Positions 1 to 4,569 of a DNA stretch of 6,855 nucleotides are shown piece by piece. The notes beneath the pieces are model-generated. The model saw only the letters and a list, made by a program, of their open reading frames with translations, did not search any database and was not told the DNA's origin. The position numbers were made by a program, and so were the translations under genes. Location: positions 1 to 6,855 of the forward strand of contig JAITMH010000117.1 in NCBI GenBank assembly GCA_031277445.1. Reading direction: 5' to 3'. This DNA is from Burkholderiales bacterium. Lineage in GTDB: Bacteria > Pseudomonadota > Gammaproteobacteria > Burkholderiales > Casimicrobiaceae. Position 1 is the first letter of the stretch. Every line of letters begins with the position of its first letter.

Positions 1-660
1 GCCGTAATATTTCACCGCGCCGCTGTTGTCAAGCACCACCGCCGACAGGGCTTTGCCCGGCGTCGCGCCGGAATAGTCAAAATTGATCGTATCTTCGGAT
101 CTGCCTGTAGTCGTTACGCTCCCTAATGTCAGTGAACTGTCACGCATTGTAAATTTCACCGCACCTGTGGTCGCTGTTGCCGCCGAAAGGGTGCTGCCCG
201 CAGCGGTGGGTTTTACGCCTGCTCCGCTGGCGGCGGAGGTGAAGAGGACGGAGGAAATATCCAAGTTGAAGGCCGGGCGGACCTCGATATTGAAAGCAAT
301 TATATTTCCGGTGGTGGTGTTGAAACTGCCATCTTGGATGACCTGCGCCGCGATAATGACGACGGCGCTACTGCCGGGCGAACGCAGCCAATAAGTACGG
401 CCAATATCAAACACACGGGCTGCGTCGCTGTTTAACGCGCTTGCCTCCGCTGTTGAAAGCGGCCAGAAATACTGGTTAGGCACCGTCTCCGTTCCGTTGG
501 AATCGTTCTTTGCGTCAATATCTCTTGGCAACACGAGGGCTTTTTCTTGTGCATTGGATATTCCGTTGTACGCATTTTGCATAGCCGTGTACAACGAGCC
601 GCCTGCGTAGTTTCGTGTTCCGGCGGGAGTGGTGGAGTCAGTGCCGGTAAATAAATGACC
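1..660 (-). pseudogene. DUF6273-domain protein, 5'-truncated fragment, 3' end beyond window
   Basis: Read on the minus strand from 660 to 1, one frame stays open for 220 codons to the window edge. It contains LYTAMQNAYNGIS, EKALVLPRDI, YFWPLSTAEA, then YWLRSPG (393-373), VRPAFNLD and SSVLFTSAASG, and ends in a beta-rich segment with LSAVVLDNSGAVKYYG. This order is what I know of DUF6273-type proteins: a lectin-like domain followed by an Ig-like repeat segment. Their function is generally unassigned, often in surface or secreted proteins. The domain lacks its usual N-terminal part. The frame enters a GC-rich hairpin at 659-679 and meets an in-frame TAG at 693-691. There is no ATG before the one at 582-580, which lacks a Shine-Dalgarno sequence; a TTG at 669-667 also has none. 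I therefore read it as a gene that lost its 5' end, although expression from a non-ATG start cannot be excluded. Domain call fairly sure; pseudogene status moderate. Confidence 0.68.
283..372 (-). other. Candidate hypervariable segment inside the DUF6273 domain
   Basis: Thirty codons lie between YWLRSPG and VRPAF. Twenty-three of them end in C or T: AGT, AGC, GCC, GTC, ATT, ATC, TTC, AAC, ACC, AAT, GCT and similar. Most can be derived from AAC or AAT by substitution at A positions only. The other codons include GCG GCG, GGA and GAG, some at places where I expect fixed residues (AA, G). Diversity-generating retroelements mutate adenines of a template and leave this signature in lectin-fold targets. 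No template repeat or reverse transcriptase is visible in this window, so the assignment is a hypothesis. Confidence 0.35.
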
Positions 661-679
661 CCGCGCCAAGAGCGCGGGG
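659..679. repeat. REP-like GC-rich hairpin at the truncation point
   Basis: An 8-bp perfect stem, CCCCGCGC (659-666) with GCGCGGGG (672-679), encloses the 5-nt loop CAAGA. It is followed by AATTCGCTTCGCTATTC. GC-rich hairpins of the form CCCCGC...GCGGGG next to this kind of flank resemble REP elements mobilised by REP-associated (IS200-like) transposases. No U-tract follows on either strand, so it is not a good intrinsic terminator. It coincides with the point where the DUF6273 reading frame loses recognisable homology. Confidence 0.5.
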
Positions 680-787
680 AATTCGCTTCGCTATTCAAGG
701 CCGGATATAGAGCTGCAATCTGTTCCGTTTGTCAAAACATAAAAAGCCTGTACAAAAGGGAGGCGCTCATATAGACGCCGATTTTTT

Positions 788-885
788 CTTTGCGTCTTCG
801 CGCCTTCGCGAGAGATGGTTTTTCTGGATTCTGCGTCCTGCGACTACGCGCAGGATGACAGACATCCTCCGCACCTCCGCGTGAG
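788..885. repeat. Dispersed-repeat modules left of rnpB
   Basis: Bases 694-787 hold nothing I can assign. From 788 three modules follow. The first, 788-815, has the core GCGTCTTCGCGCCTTCGCG. The second, 824-860, is CTGGATTCTGCG... with a 7-bp hairpin (836-842 with 849-855). The third, 863-885, ends CACCTCCGCGTGAG. The same module types recur in the spacers either side of rnfB: compare 3384-3422, 3218-3255, 3458-3484 and 4480-4509. I recognise them as low-complexity dispersed intergenic repeats seen in many proteobacterial genomes, with no known function. Confidence 0.6.
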
Positions 886-899
886 CCTGACGTTGCGGT

Positions 900-916
900 A
901 AAAAAACAAAAGAAAA
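900..916 (-). terminator. U-rich tract ending rnpB
   Basis: Immediately after the closing P1 strand of RNase P RNA, the minus strand reads TTTTCTTTTGTTTTTTT. A P1 helix followed by a U-tract could act as an intrinsic terminator. The tract has two interruptions and there is no additional local GC-rich hairpin. Confidence 0.5.
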
Positions 917-1274
917 GCGAAGCAAGGCCGATAAGCCGGGTTCTGTCGTCTTGCCGAAAACGCATTTCCGGCGAGACGTGACTGCCATTCCTCTAGGCGC
1001 GTCATCACTGACGCGCTCAAGCCGCCTACCCGCAGACTACGCGAGCCGCGTCATCGTCTGCCTATTTGGCGTTGCTCCGGGTGGAGGTTACCGCGTTTCA
1101 CCCGCCGCCGCACGGATGCGGACGGCGACTCGTCTCTGTGGCCCTGTTCCTCGCTTTGGCTGCGGTTGAACCGTCAGCGTATGGCGGCCGGGCGTTACCC
1201 GGCACCCTGCTCTGTGGAGCCCGGACTTTCCTCTCCTTTCCTTGACGGAAAGCAGCGGCAGTCTGGCCTGCTTC
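917..1274 (-). ncRNA. rnpB: RNase P RNA (type A), catalytic subunit of ribonuclease P
   Basis: This ribozyme removes 5' leaders from tRNA precursors together with the RnpA protein. On the minus strand the universally conserved blocks appear in order: GGAAAGTCCGGGCTCC (1231-1216), CAGGGTGCCGGGTAACGCC, the CCTCCACCCGGAGCAA segment, CCAAATAGG (1068-1060), GGGTAGGCGGC (1031-1021), GAGGAATG, and AGAACCCGGCTTAT (944-931). The ends pair as helix P1: GAAGCAGGCC at the 5' side with GGCCTTGCTTC at the 3' side, one bulged T. The length of about 358 nt is close to the 377 nt of E. coli. The 5' end is set by P1 and by the promoter 8 nt upstream; the 3' end may differ by a few bases. It is transcribed divergently from uvrC. 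Confidence 0.96.
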
Positions 1275-1281
1275 GCGCTAG

Positions 1282-1287
1282 TATTAT
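1282..1287 (+). promoter_or_regulatory. Possible uvrC -10 box sharing bases with rnpB -10
   Basis: The plus strand reads TATTAT at 1282-1287, a 5/6 match to TATAAT, overlapping the rnpB -10 almost completely. If used, transcription would begin near 1294 and uvrC would have a leader of roughly a dozen bases. No convincing -35 is present at the right distance (1259-1264 is CAGTCT). Low confidence; the alternative is a promoter inside the rnpB gene. Confidence 0.25.
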
Positions 1288-1310
1288 AGCGAGTTGAGAA
1301 AAAACCATGA
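1283..1310 (-). promoter_or_regulatory. rnpB promoter, consensus -10 TATAAT
   Basis: On the minus strand a perfect TATAAT lies at 1288-1283, and the RNA 5' end expected from P1 (1274) falls 8 nt after it. The -35 is weak: with a 16-17 bp spacer it is TCATGG or TTCATG at about 1311-1305. That places the -35 over the uvrC start codon, so RNA polymerase at rnpB would overlap uvrC initiation signals. Confidence 0.75.
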
Positions 1311-3166
1311 AGAAACTGTCATCATCGCCCGAAAACGTCGAAGGAACGGCTGTTCCTGACGCGTTGCCGTTCGACGCCAAAGCGATGATTGCGGCGTTGC
1401 CGCAAGAACCCGGCGTTTACCGGATGCTGGACGCTCAGGAAAAAACGCTTTACATCGGCAAGGCGCTCAACCTCAAAAAGCGCGTGACCAGCTACTTCCA
1501 GAAAAGCGGATTGTCGCCGCGTATTGCGATCATGGTGTCGCAGGTGGCGCGGGTTGAGACGACGGTGACACGTTCGGAAGCCGAAGCGCTGTTGCTGGAA
1601 AACAATCTGATCAAGGCGCTGGCGCCGCGCTACAACATTTTGTTTCGTGATGATAAAAGCTATCCGTATCTTTGTGTGACGGGAGATGCTTTTCCACAAC
1701 TGCGTTTTCATCGCGGTACGCTCGACAAAAAACATCAATATTTCGGCCCGTTCCCCAACTCCGGTGCGGTGCGCGAAGGCCTGGCGATGTTGCAGAAAAT
1801 TTTCCAACTGCGTACTTGTGAAAACAGCGTGTTCGCACATCGGACACGACCGTGCATGCTTCATCAGATCGAACGCTGCACAGCGCCTTGCGTTGCTTAT
1901 ATCACCGAGGAAATCTACGCCGAAGACGTGCGCTCTGCGTTGCTGTTTCTGCAAGGCAAGGTCGATGATGTGCGCGAACAACTGCAAAAACAGATGGAGG
2001 ATGCTGCGGCAACGCTCGAATTTGAGCGGGCGGCAGCGCTCCGTGACAAATGGCAACGCCTGCAACAATTACAGTCGAAACAGTTTGTTGAAAGCGCGAC
2101 AGTGCGCGATGTTGATGTGATTGCGGCGGTTCATGATCGCGGCGTGATGGCGGTGAATGTGGTGATGGTGCGCGGTGGGCGGCATGTGGGTGATCGTACA
2201 TTTTTTCCGTCGCATGCTGCGGAACGCACACTGAACGAAGTGACCGAGGCGTTTCTGGCGCAACATTATCTGGAACGACCGGCGCCGTCGCTGCTGGTGC
2301 TGGATGATTTCGCGCCGAGCGATCCGTTGCTCGAAGCGTTAATGGAACAGGCCGGACGCAAGATCAATGTGACGTCGCGTCCAACGGGCGAACGCCGCGT
2401 CTGGTTGACGATGGCGGCGCGTAACGCGAAACTCGCCATTGCCCAACAACAGGCGCAGAAGGCGACGCAACAAGCGCGTTTGAGCGCTTTGCAGGAGGCG
2501 CTTGGTTTGCCTGATCTGCAACGGATTGAATGCTTTGACGTGTCGCATACCATGGGCGAGGCGACCGTGGCGTCGTGCGTGGTGTTCGACAAAGGCGCGA
2601 TGCAGAACAACGAATACCGCCGTTTCAACGTGACACCGGTTTCTGGCGGCGATGATTACGCGGCGATGCGGGAAGCGCTGCGCCGACGCGCTGCGCGTAT
2701 CGTCACCGGCGAAGTGCCGACACCGGACTTGTGGGTGATCGACGGCGGCAAGGGGCAACTGCATGTGGCCGCGCAGGCGCTCGAAGACGACGGACTCAAC
2801 ATCGCGTTGATCGGACTGGCGAAAGGGCCGGAACGCAAAGTCGGCGCCGAAGACTTGTGGCGCTGGGGCGAAGAAGCGCCGCTGCACTTGCCGCCCGAAC
2901 ACGCCGGTTTTCAACTGCTGCATCAGATACGCGATGAAGCGCACCGCTTCGCCGTTCAAGGGCATCGCGCTCGTCGCGGCAAAGCACGTTTGGCTTCGAG
3001 TTTGCAGGAAATCGAAGGTGTTGGCGACAAACGCCGCCGCGCATTGCTCAACCATTTCGGCGGACTGAAAGGCGTACGCGCCGCCAGCGCCGATGATCTG
3101 GCGCGGGCGCCGGGCATTTCCAAAGCATTGGCGGCGCGTATTTATACCGCGTTGCATGAGGGGTAG
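1307..3166 (+). CDS. uvrC: Excinuclease ABC subunit C (UvrC)
   Basis: This cytoplasmic dual endonuclease of nucleotide excision repair incises 3' and 5' of a lesion presented by UvrB. At 619 residues it is about family length. The N-terminal GIY-YIG nuclease (about 33-110) has PGVYRM, YIGKA, R59 and E98. Cysteines 171, 183, 191 and 195 have the same spacing as the [4Fe-4S] ligands reported for E. coli UvrC. The UvrB-contact UVR motif is at about 205-245. The RNase H-like 5' nuclease has D411 (ECFDVSHTMGEATVASC), D450 (GGDDYAAM), D479 (WVIDGGKGQL) and H546 (RDEAHRFA), matching E. coli D399, D438, D466 and H538. Tandem helix-hairpin-helix motifs close it (about 565-619; IEGVGDKRR, APGISKALA). 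ATG 1307 is the only sensible start: it gives about 20 extra residues before the family's FDAKA, and the Shine-Dalgarno is weak (GAG at 1296-1298). It diverges from rnpB 32 bp away. All key residues are present. Confidence 0.98.
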   Translation: MKKLSSSPENVEGTAVPDALPFDAKAMIAALPQEPGVYRMLDAQEKTLYIGKALNLKKRVTSYFQKSGLSPRIAIMVSQVARVETTVTRSEAEALLLENNLIKALAPRYNILFRDDKSYPYLCVTGDAFPQLRFHRGTLDKKHQYFGPFPNSGAVREGLAMLQKIFQLRTCENSVFAHRTRPCMLHQIERCTAPCVAYITEEIYAEDVRSALLFLQGKVDDVREQLQKQMEDAAATLEFERAAALRDKWQRLQQLQSKQFVESATVRDVDVIAAVHDRGVMAVNVVMVRGGRHVGDRTFFPSHAAERTLNEVTEAFLAQHYLERPAPSLLVLDDFAPSDPLLEALMEQAGRKINVTSRPTGERRVWLTMAARNAKLAIAQQQAQKATQQARLSALQEALGLPDLQRIECFDVSHTMGEATVASCVVFDKGAMQNNEYRRFNVTPVSGGDDYAAMREALRRRAARIVTGEVPTPDLWVIDGGKGQLHVAAQALEDDGLNIALIGLAKGPERKVGAEDLWRWGEEAPLHLPPEHAGFQLLHQIRDEAHRFAVQGHRARRGKARLASSLQEIEGVGDKRRRALLNHFGGLKGVRAASADDLARAPGISKALAARIYTALHEG

Positions 3167-3210
3167 TCAGGGATCAGAGGTCAGGAATCAGGGATCAGGG
3201 ATCAGAAATC
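3167..3210. repeat. Tandem heptad repeat TCAGGGA, six units
   Basis: Starting on the base after the uvrC stop codon there are six consecutive 7-bp units: TCAGGGA, TCAGAGG, TCAGGAA, TCAGGGA, TCAGGGA, TCAGAAA, then TC. The 7-bp register is perfect and TCAG is invariant. A related array lies at the 3' end of rnfB (4313-4354). Heptads of this kind are known as short tandem repeats in some bacterial genomes; role unknown. Confidence 0.85.
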
Positions 3211-3217
3211 CGAATGC

Positions 3218-3255
3218 GTCATTCTGCGCGAAGCGAAGCGGAGTCGCAGAATCCA
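3218..3255. repeat. GTCATTCTGCG / CGCAGAATCC dispersed hairpin
   Basis: ATTCTGCG (3221-3228) pairs perfectly with CGCAGAAT (3245-3252) across a 16-nt loop that contains CGAAGCGAAGCGG. I recognise it as a dispersed repeat of many bacterial genomes. An inverted, diverged copy lies at 824-860 and a degenerate one at 4389-4430. Confidence 0.65.
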
Positions 3256-3265
3256 TGTGGTTGTG

Positions 3266-3282
3266 GGCGGCAGATTGCCGCC
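3266..3282. repeat. GGCGGCA hairpin with 3-nt loop
   Basis: GGCGGCA (3266-3272) and TGCCGCC (3276-3282) form a perfect 7-bp stem around GAT. There is no U-tract after it, so it could slow but is unlikely to terminate uvrC transcription by itself. A second, imperfect hairpin follows (ACGGGC at 3286-3291 with GCCCGT at 3313-3318). Confidence 0.5.
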
Positions 3283-3328
3283 TCCACGGGCAGGGCGTGG
3301 CGGTAACCTGCCGCCCGTAACGTGCTTT

Positions 3329-3382
3329 CTGGATTGCTTCCCGCCACGCTTCGCTCGCGGCTAAAGGCCGCTCGCAATGACG
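3329..3382. repeat. CTGGATTGCTTC ... GCAATGAC dispersed repeat
   Basis: In reverse orientation this reads GTCATTGCGAGCGG ... GAAGCAATCCAG, a widespread intergenic repeat family. GATTGC at the left pairs with GCAAT at the right, and a 5-bp inner stem (3357-3361 with 3367-3371) lies within. The arm carries CGCTTCGCTCGCGG. Confidence 0.6.
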
Positions 3383-3383
3383 C

Positions 3384-3422
3384 CTTTCTTCATCGCGGCT
3401 TCGCGCCTTCGCGTGAGACAAA
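3384..3422. repeat. CTTCGCGCCTTCGCGTGAGA module
   Basis: This copy shares TTCGCGCCTTCGCG with 788-815, and a shorter relative follows at 3458-3484 (CTGCGTCTCCGCGTGAGATA). Another relative is at 4480-4509. It has internal near-direct repeats of CTTCGCG and no strong hairpin. Confidence 0.6.
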
Positions 3423-3425
3423 AAC

Positions 3426-3453
3426 GTTGGGGTTCGCTACGCTCACCGCCAAC
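3426..3453. repeat. GTTGG ... CCAAC hairpin
   Basis: GTTGG (3426-3430) pairs with CCAAC (3449-3453). The loop contains TTCGCTACGCTCACC. It resembles the dispersed repeat GTTGGGTTTCGCTACGCT seen in many proteobacteria; identification from memory. Confidence 0.5.
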
Positions 3454-3487
3454 CTACGCTCTGCGTCTCCGCGTGAGATAAAACGAC

Positions 3488-3513
3488 CCCGGACGGCGCT
3501 TCGCTTGTCCGGG
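3488..3513. repeat. CCCGGAC hairpin
   Basis: CCCGGAC (3488-3494) and GTCCGGG (3507-3513) form a perfect 7-bp stem around a 12-nt loop containing CGCTTCGCTT. A related shorter hairpin follows: GGGAT (3523-3527) with ATCCC (3541-3545), loop CCACTTCGTTCC. Both lack a U-tract. Confidence 0.6.
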
Positions 3514-3611
3514 CTACTTGCTGGGATTCCACTTCGTTCCATCCCGGCCTACACAATAACGATAATTTTTTCGTGGCTTTCGTGTTTTTCGTGGTTAAAG
3601 GTTTTTTTCTT

Positions 3612-3630
3612 TGCGTTCTTTGCGGTTAAA
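3612..3630. repeat. 19-bp direct repeat upstream of rnfB (copy 1)
   Basis: TGCGTTCTTTGCGGTTAAA occurs here, 50 bp before the rnfB start, and again identically at 4526-4544, 25 bp before the nth start. A diverged relative (CGTGTTTTTCGTGGTTAAA) directly precedes it at 3581-3599. Its placement before both genes could be coincidence of repeat insertion or a regulatory site; no promoter consensus is evident in it. Confidence 0.75.
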
Positions 3631-3680
3631 TTCTGGATTCTGCGAAAAGGGGGCAAAGCGGGGAGAAGCATTCAAGTAAA

Positions 3681-4337
3681 ATGCGGCTGATGCAAAAAAA
3701 GATCATCCCCCTCATGCTTTCCGGCCTTGCCGAAGCGCTCGACAAGCGGTTGCCGCAGTACCAGTGCGGACGCTGCGGTCAGCCGGATTGTGCGCATTAC
3801 GCGCAGGCGCTGGCGGCGCGTCAGGAGACGCCTGACCGTTGTACGCCGGGTGGTCGGGCGCTGGCGGAGCTGTTGGCGGCAATGAGCGGTTTGCCGCTGT
3901 CGTCGGACGCTGTGTTCGACGAAGATGTTTTGCAATGTGCGCGTGTTGTTGAGGAGACGTGTATCGGCTGCGTGCTTTGCTTGAAGGTGTGTCCGCTTGA
4001 TGCGCTGATCGGTGCGCCGAAATGTTTGCATGCGGTGTTGCCGATGTTGTGTTCGGGTTGCGGGTTGTGTGTGCCGGTATGCCCGGTTGACTGCATTGTG
4101 CTGGAACCGGCTGGCAGGGAATGGACGGACGACGATGCGGCGGCGGCGCGAAGCCGTTATCGCACGCGCCTGAAACGGTTGGCGGAAGCGGCGCGGGTGA
4201 AGCAGCGACGTGCGGGAGAAAAGGAGGTAATGACCAAAACGCCGACTGAAGCGCCGGATGAAATGCGCAGGCGCACGATTGCCGAAGCGTTGGCGACGGC
4301 GCGGGCGCGGCGTCAGGGATCAGGGGTTGGAGGTTAG
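3681..4337 (+). CDS. rnfB: RnfB-type ferredoxin, soluble orphan form
   Basis: An iron-sulfur electron carrier related to the B subunit of the Rnf/Rsx complex. Residues 25-55 hold the Fe-S domain typical of RnfB, with C29-x2-C32-x4-C37-x16-C54. Two ferredoxin [4Fe-4S] motifs follow: C94, C97, C100, C104P and C124, C127, C130, C134P. From about 150 comes a basic, probably helical tail. The N-terminal transmembrane helix of gammaproteobacterial RnfB is absent, so the protein is expected to be soluble. No other Rnf subunit gene is visible; nth follows, as it does at the end of gammaproteobacterial rsx operons and next to betaproteobacterial rnfB. Start choice is uncertain: ATG 3681 has only a distant GGGGAG (about 3660-3665), and ATGs at 3690 and 3714 are in frame. 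The last residues, QGSGVGG, and the TAG come from a heptad repeat, so the native C-terminus may have been replaced. Confidence 0.93.
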   Translation: MRLMQKKIIPLMLSGLAEALDKRLPQYQCGRCGQPDCAHYAQALAARQETPDRCTPGGRALAELLAAMSGLPLSSDAVFDEDVLQCARVVEETCIGCVLCLKVCPLDALIGAPKCLHAVLPMLCSGCGLCVPVCPVDCIVLEPAGREWTDDDAAAARSRYRTRLKRLAEAARVKQRRAGEKEVMTKTPTEAPDEMRRRTIAEALATARARRQGSGVGG

Positions 4338-4354
4338 GAATCAGGAATCAGGAA
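4313..4354. repeat. Tandem heptad repeat overlapping the rnfB stop codon
   Basis: Six 7-bp units: TCAGGGA, TCAGGGG, TTGGAGG, TTAGGAA, TCAGGAA, TCAGGAA. They are the same family as 3167-3210. The rnfB stop TAG (4335-4337) is created inside the fourth unit, which has TTAG in place of TCAG. Confidence 0.8.
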
Positions 4355-4361
4355 ACCACCT

Positions 4362-4430
4362 CAAGCGAAGGCGCGAAGAAAATATCGTGTCACTCTGCGC
4401 GGAGCGAGGGAGCCACCCTGCGAAACTGAC
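4362..4430. repeat. Degenerate repeat modules between rnfB and nth
   Basis: CAAGCGAAGGCGCGAAGAA (4362-4380) is the reverse orientation of the CTTCGCGCCTTCGCG module. It is followed by GTCACTCTGCGCGGAGCG ... CTGCGAAACTGAC (4389-4430), a degenerate relative of 3218-3255 whose ends are GTCA and TGAC. The rest of the 4338-4569 spacer is accounted for by the neighbouring repeat entries; I see no gene in it. Confidence 0.5.
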
Positions 4431-4449
4431 AACCCCATCCCCACCCCAG

Positions 4450-4470
4450 CCCTCCCCTTGAAGGGGAGGG
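4450..4470. repeat. CCCTCCCCT hairpin, near-perfect palindrome
   Basis: CCCTCCCCT (4450-4458) pairs perfectly with AGGGGAGGG (4462-4470) around TGA. It is preceded by CCCCATCCCCACCCCAG. This pyrimidine/purine hairpin is a familiar dispersed intergenic repeat. With no U-tract after it, it is a doubtful terminator for rnfB. Confidence 0.6.
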
Positions 4471-4479
4471 AGCCTCATG

Positions 4480-4544
4480 TTCTTCGCGTCTCCGCGTCTT
4501 CGCGAGAGGTATTCTTTGAGTTCTATGCGTTCTTTGCGGTTAAA
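4480..4544. repeat. Repeat modules before nth, including 19-bp direct repeat copy 2
   Basis: TCTTCGCGTCTCCGCGTCTT (4481-4500) with CGCGAGAGG after it belongs to the same family as 788-815 and 3458-3484. TGCGTTCTTTGCGGTTAAA (4526-4544) is identical to 3612-3630. The order repeats what precedes rnfB. Confidence 0.7.
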
Positions 4545-4557
4545 GCAGGGTTAAAAC

Positions 4558-4563
4558 AGGAAG
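4558..4563 (+). promoter_or_regulatory. Ribosome binding site of nth
   Basis: AGGAAG lies 6 nt before ATG 4570. It decides for this start over the in-frame ATG at 4588, which has no Shine-Dalgarno but would align a little closer to the E. coli N-terminus. Confidence 0.6.
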
Positions 4564-4569
4564 ATAACA

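Larger units (their letters stand above)
3211..3680. other. Gene-free spacer, mosaic of short repeat modules and hairpins
   Basis: I see no coding region, tRNA or classic terminator here. It is a chain of short modules, most with a small perfect hairpin: 3221-3228/3245-3252, 3266-3272/3276-3282, 3357-3361/3367-3371, 3426-3430/3449-3453, 3488-3494/3507-3513 and 3523-3527/3541-3545. Stem sequences differ, but five of the six carry a CTTCG, TTCGCT or GCGAAG core in or beside the loop. The right end (3565-3630) is T-rich and hairpin-free, with TTCGTGGTTAAAG and TGCGGTTAAA. Any open frames are short and lack known motifs. Confidence 0.7.

Noticed and set aside
83..394. Plus-strand open frame of 103 codons at the left edge
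   Set aside because: It is antisense to the DUF6273 frame, which has recognisable motifs; the plus frame has none and no ribosome site.
659..679. Intrinsic terminator
   Set aside because: The stem is strong but no U-tract follows on either strand.
707..735. TTGACA on the minus strand (735-730) as a promoter for the DUF6273 fragment
   Set aside because: The -35 is perfect, but the sequence 17-18 bp further on (CTCTAT or TCTATA) is a poor -10. A single hexamer match is weak evidence.
951..1169. Plus-strand open frame inside rnpB
   Set aside because: The segment is fully explained by RNase P RNA conserved blocks and structure.
2339..3157. Long minus-strand open frame opposite uvrC (also 1322-2068)
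   Set aside because: Both lie wholly under a gene with complete catalytic motifs and are His/Arg-rich translations typical of antisense shadows in GC-rich coding DNA.
3167..3210. CRISPR-like array after uvrC
   Set aside because: Units are 7 bp with no spacers; it is a simple tandem repeat.
3322..3690. Plus-strand open frame of 122 codons through the uvrC-rnfB spacer
   Set aside because: It is a translation of back-to-back dispersed repeats and T-rich tract, has no domain, and overlaps the rnfB start out of frame.
3681..4337. Membrane-anchored RnfB with a full Rnf operon
   Set aside because: The N-terminus has no long hydrophobic helix before the first cysteine motif, and no other Rnf subunit gene is in the window.
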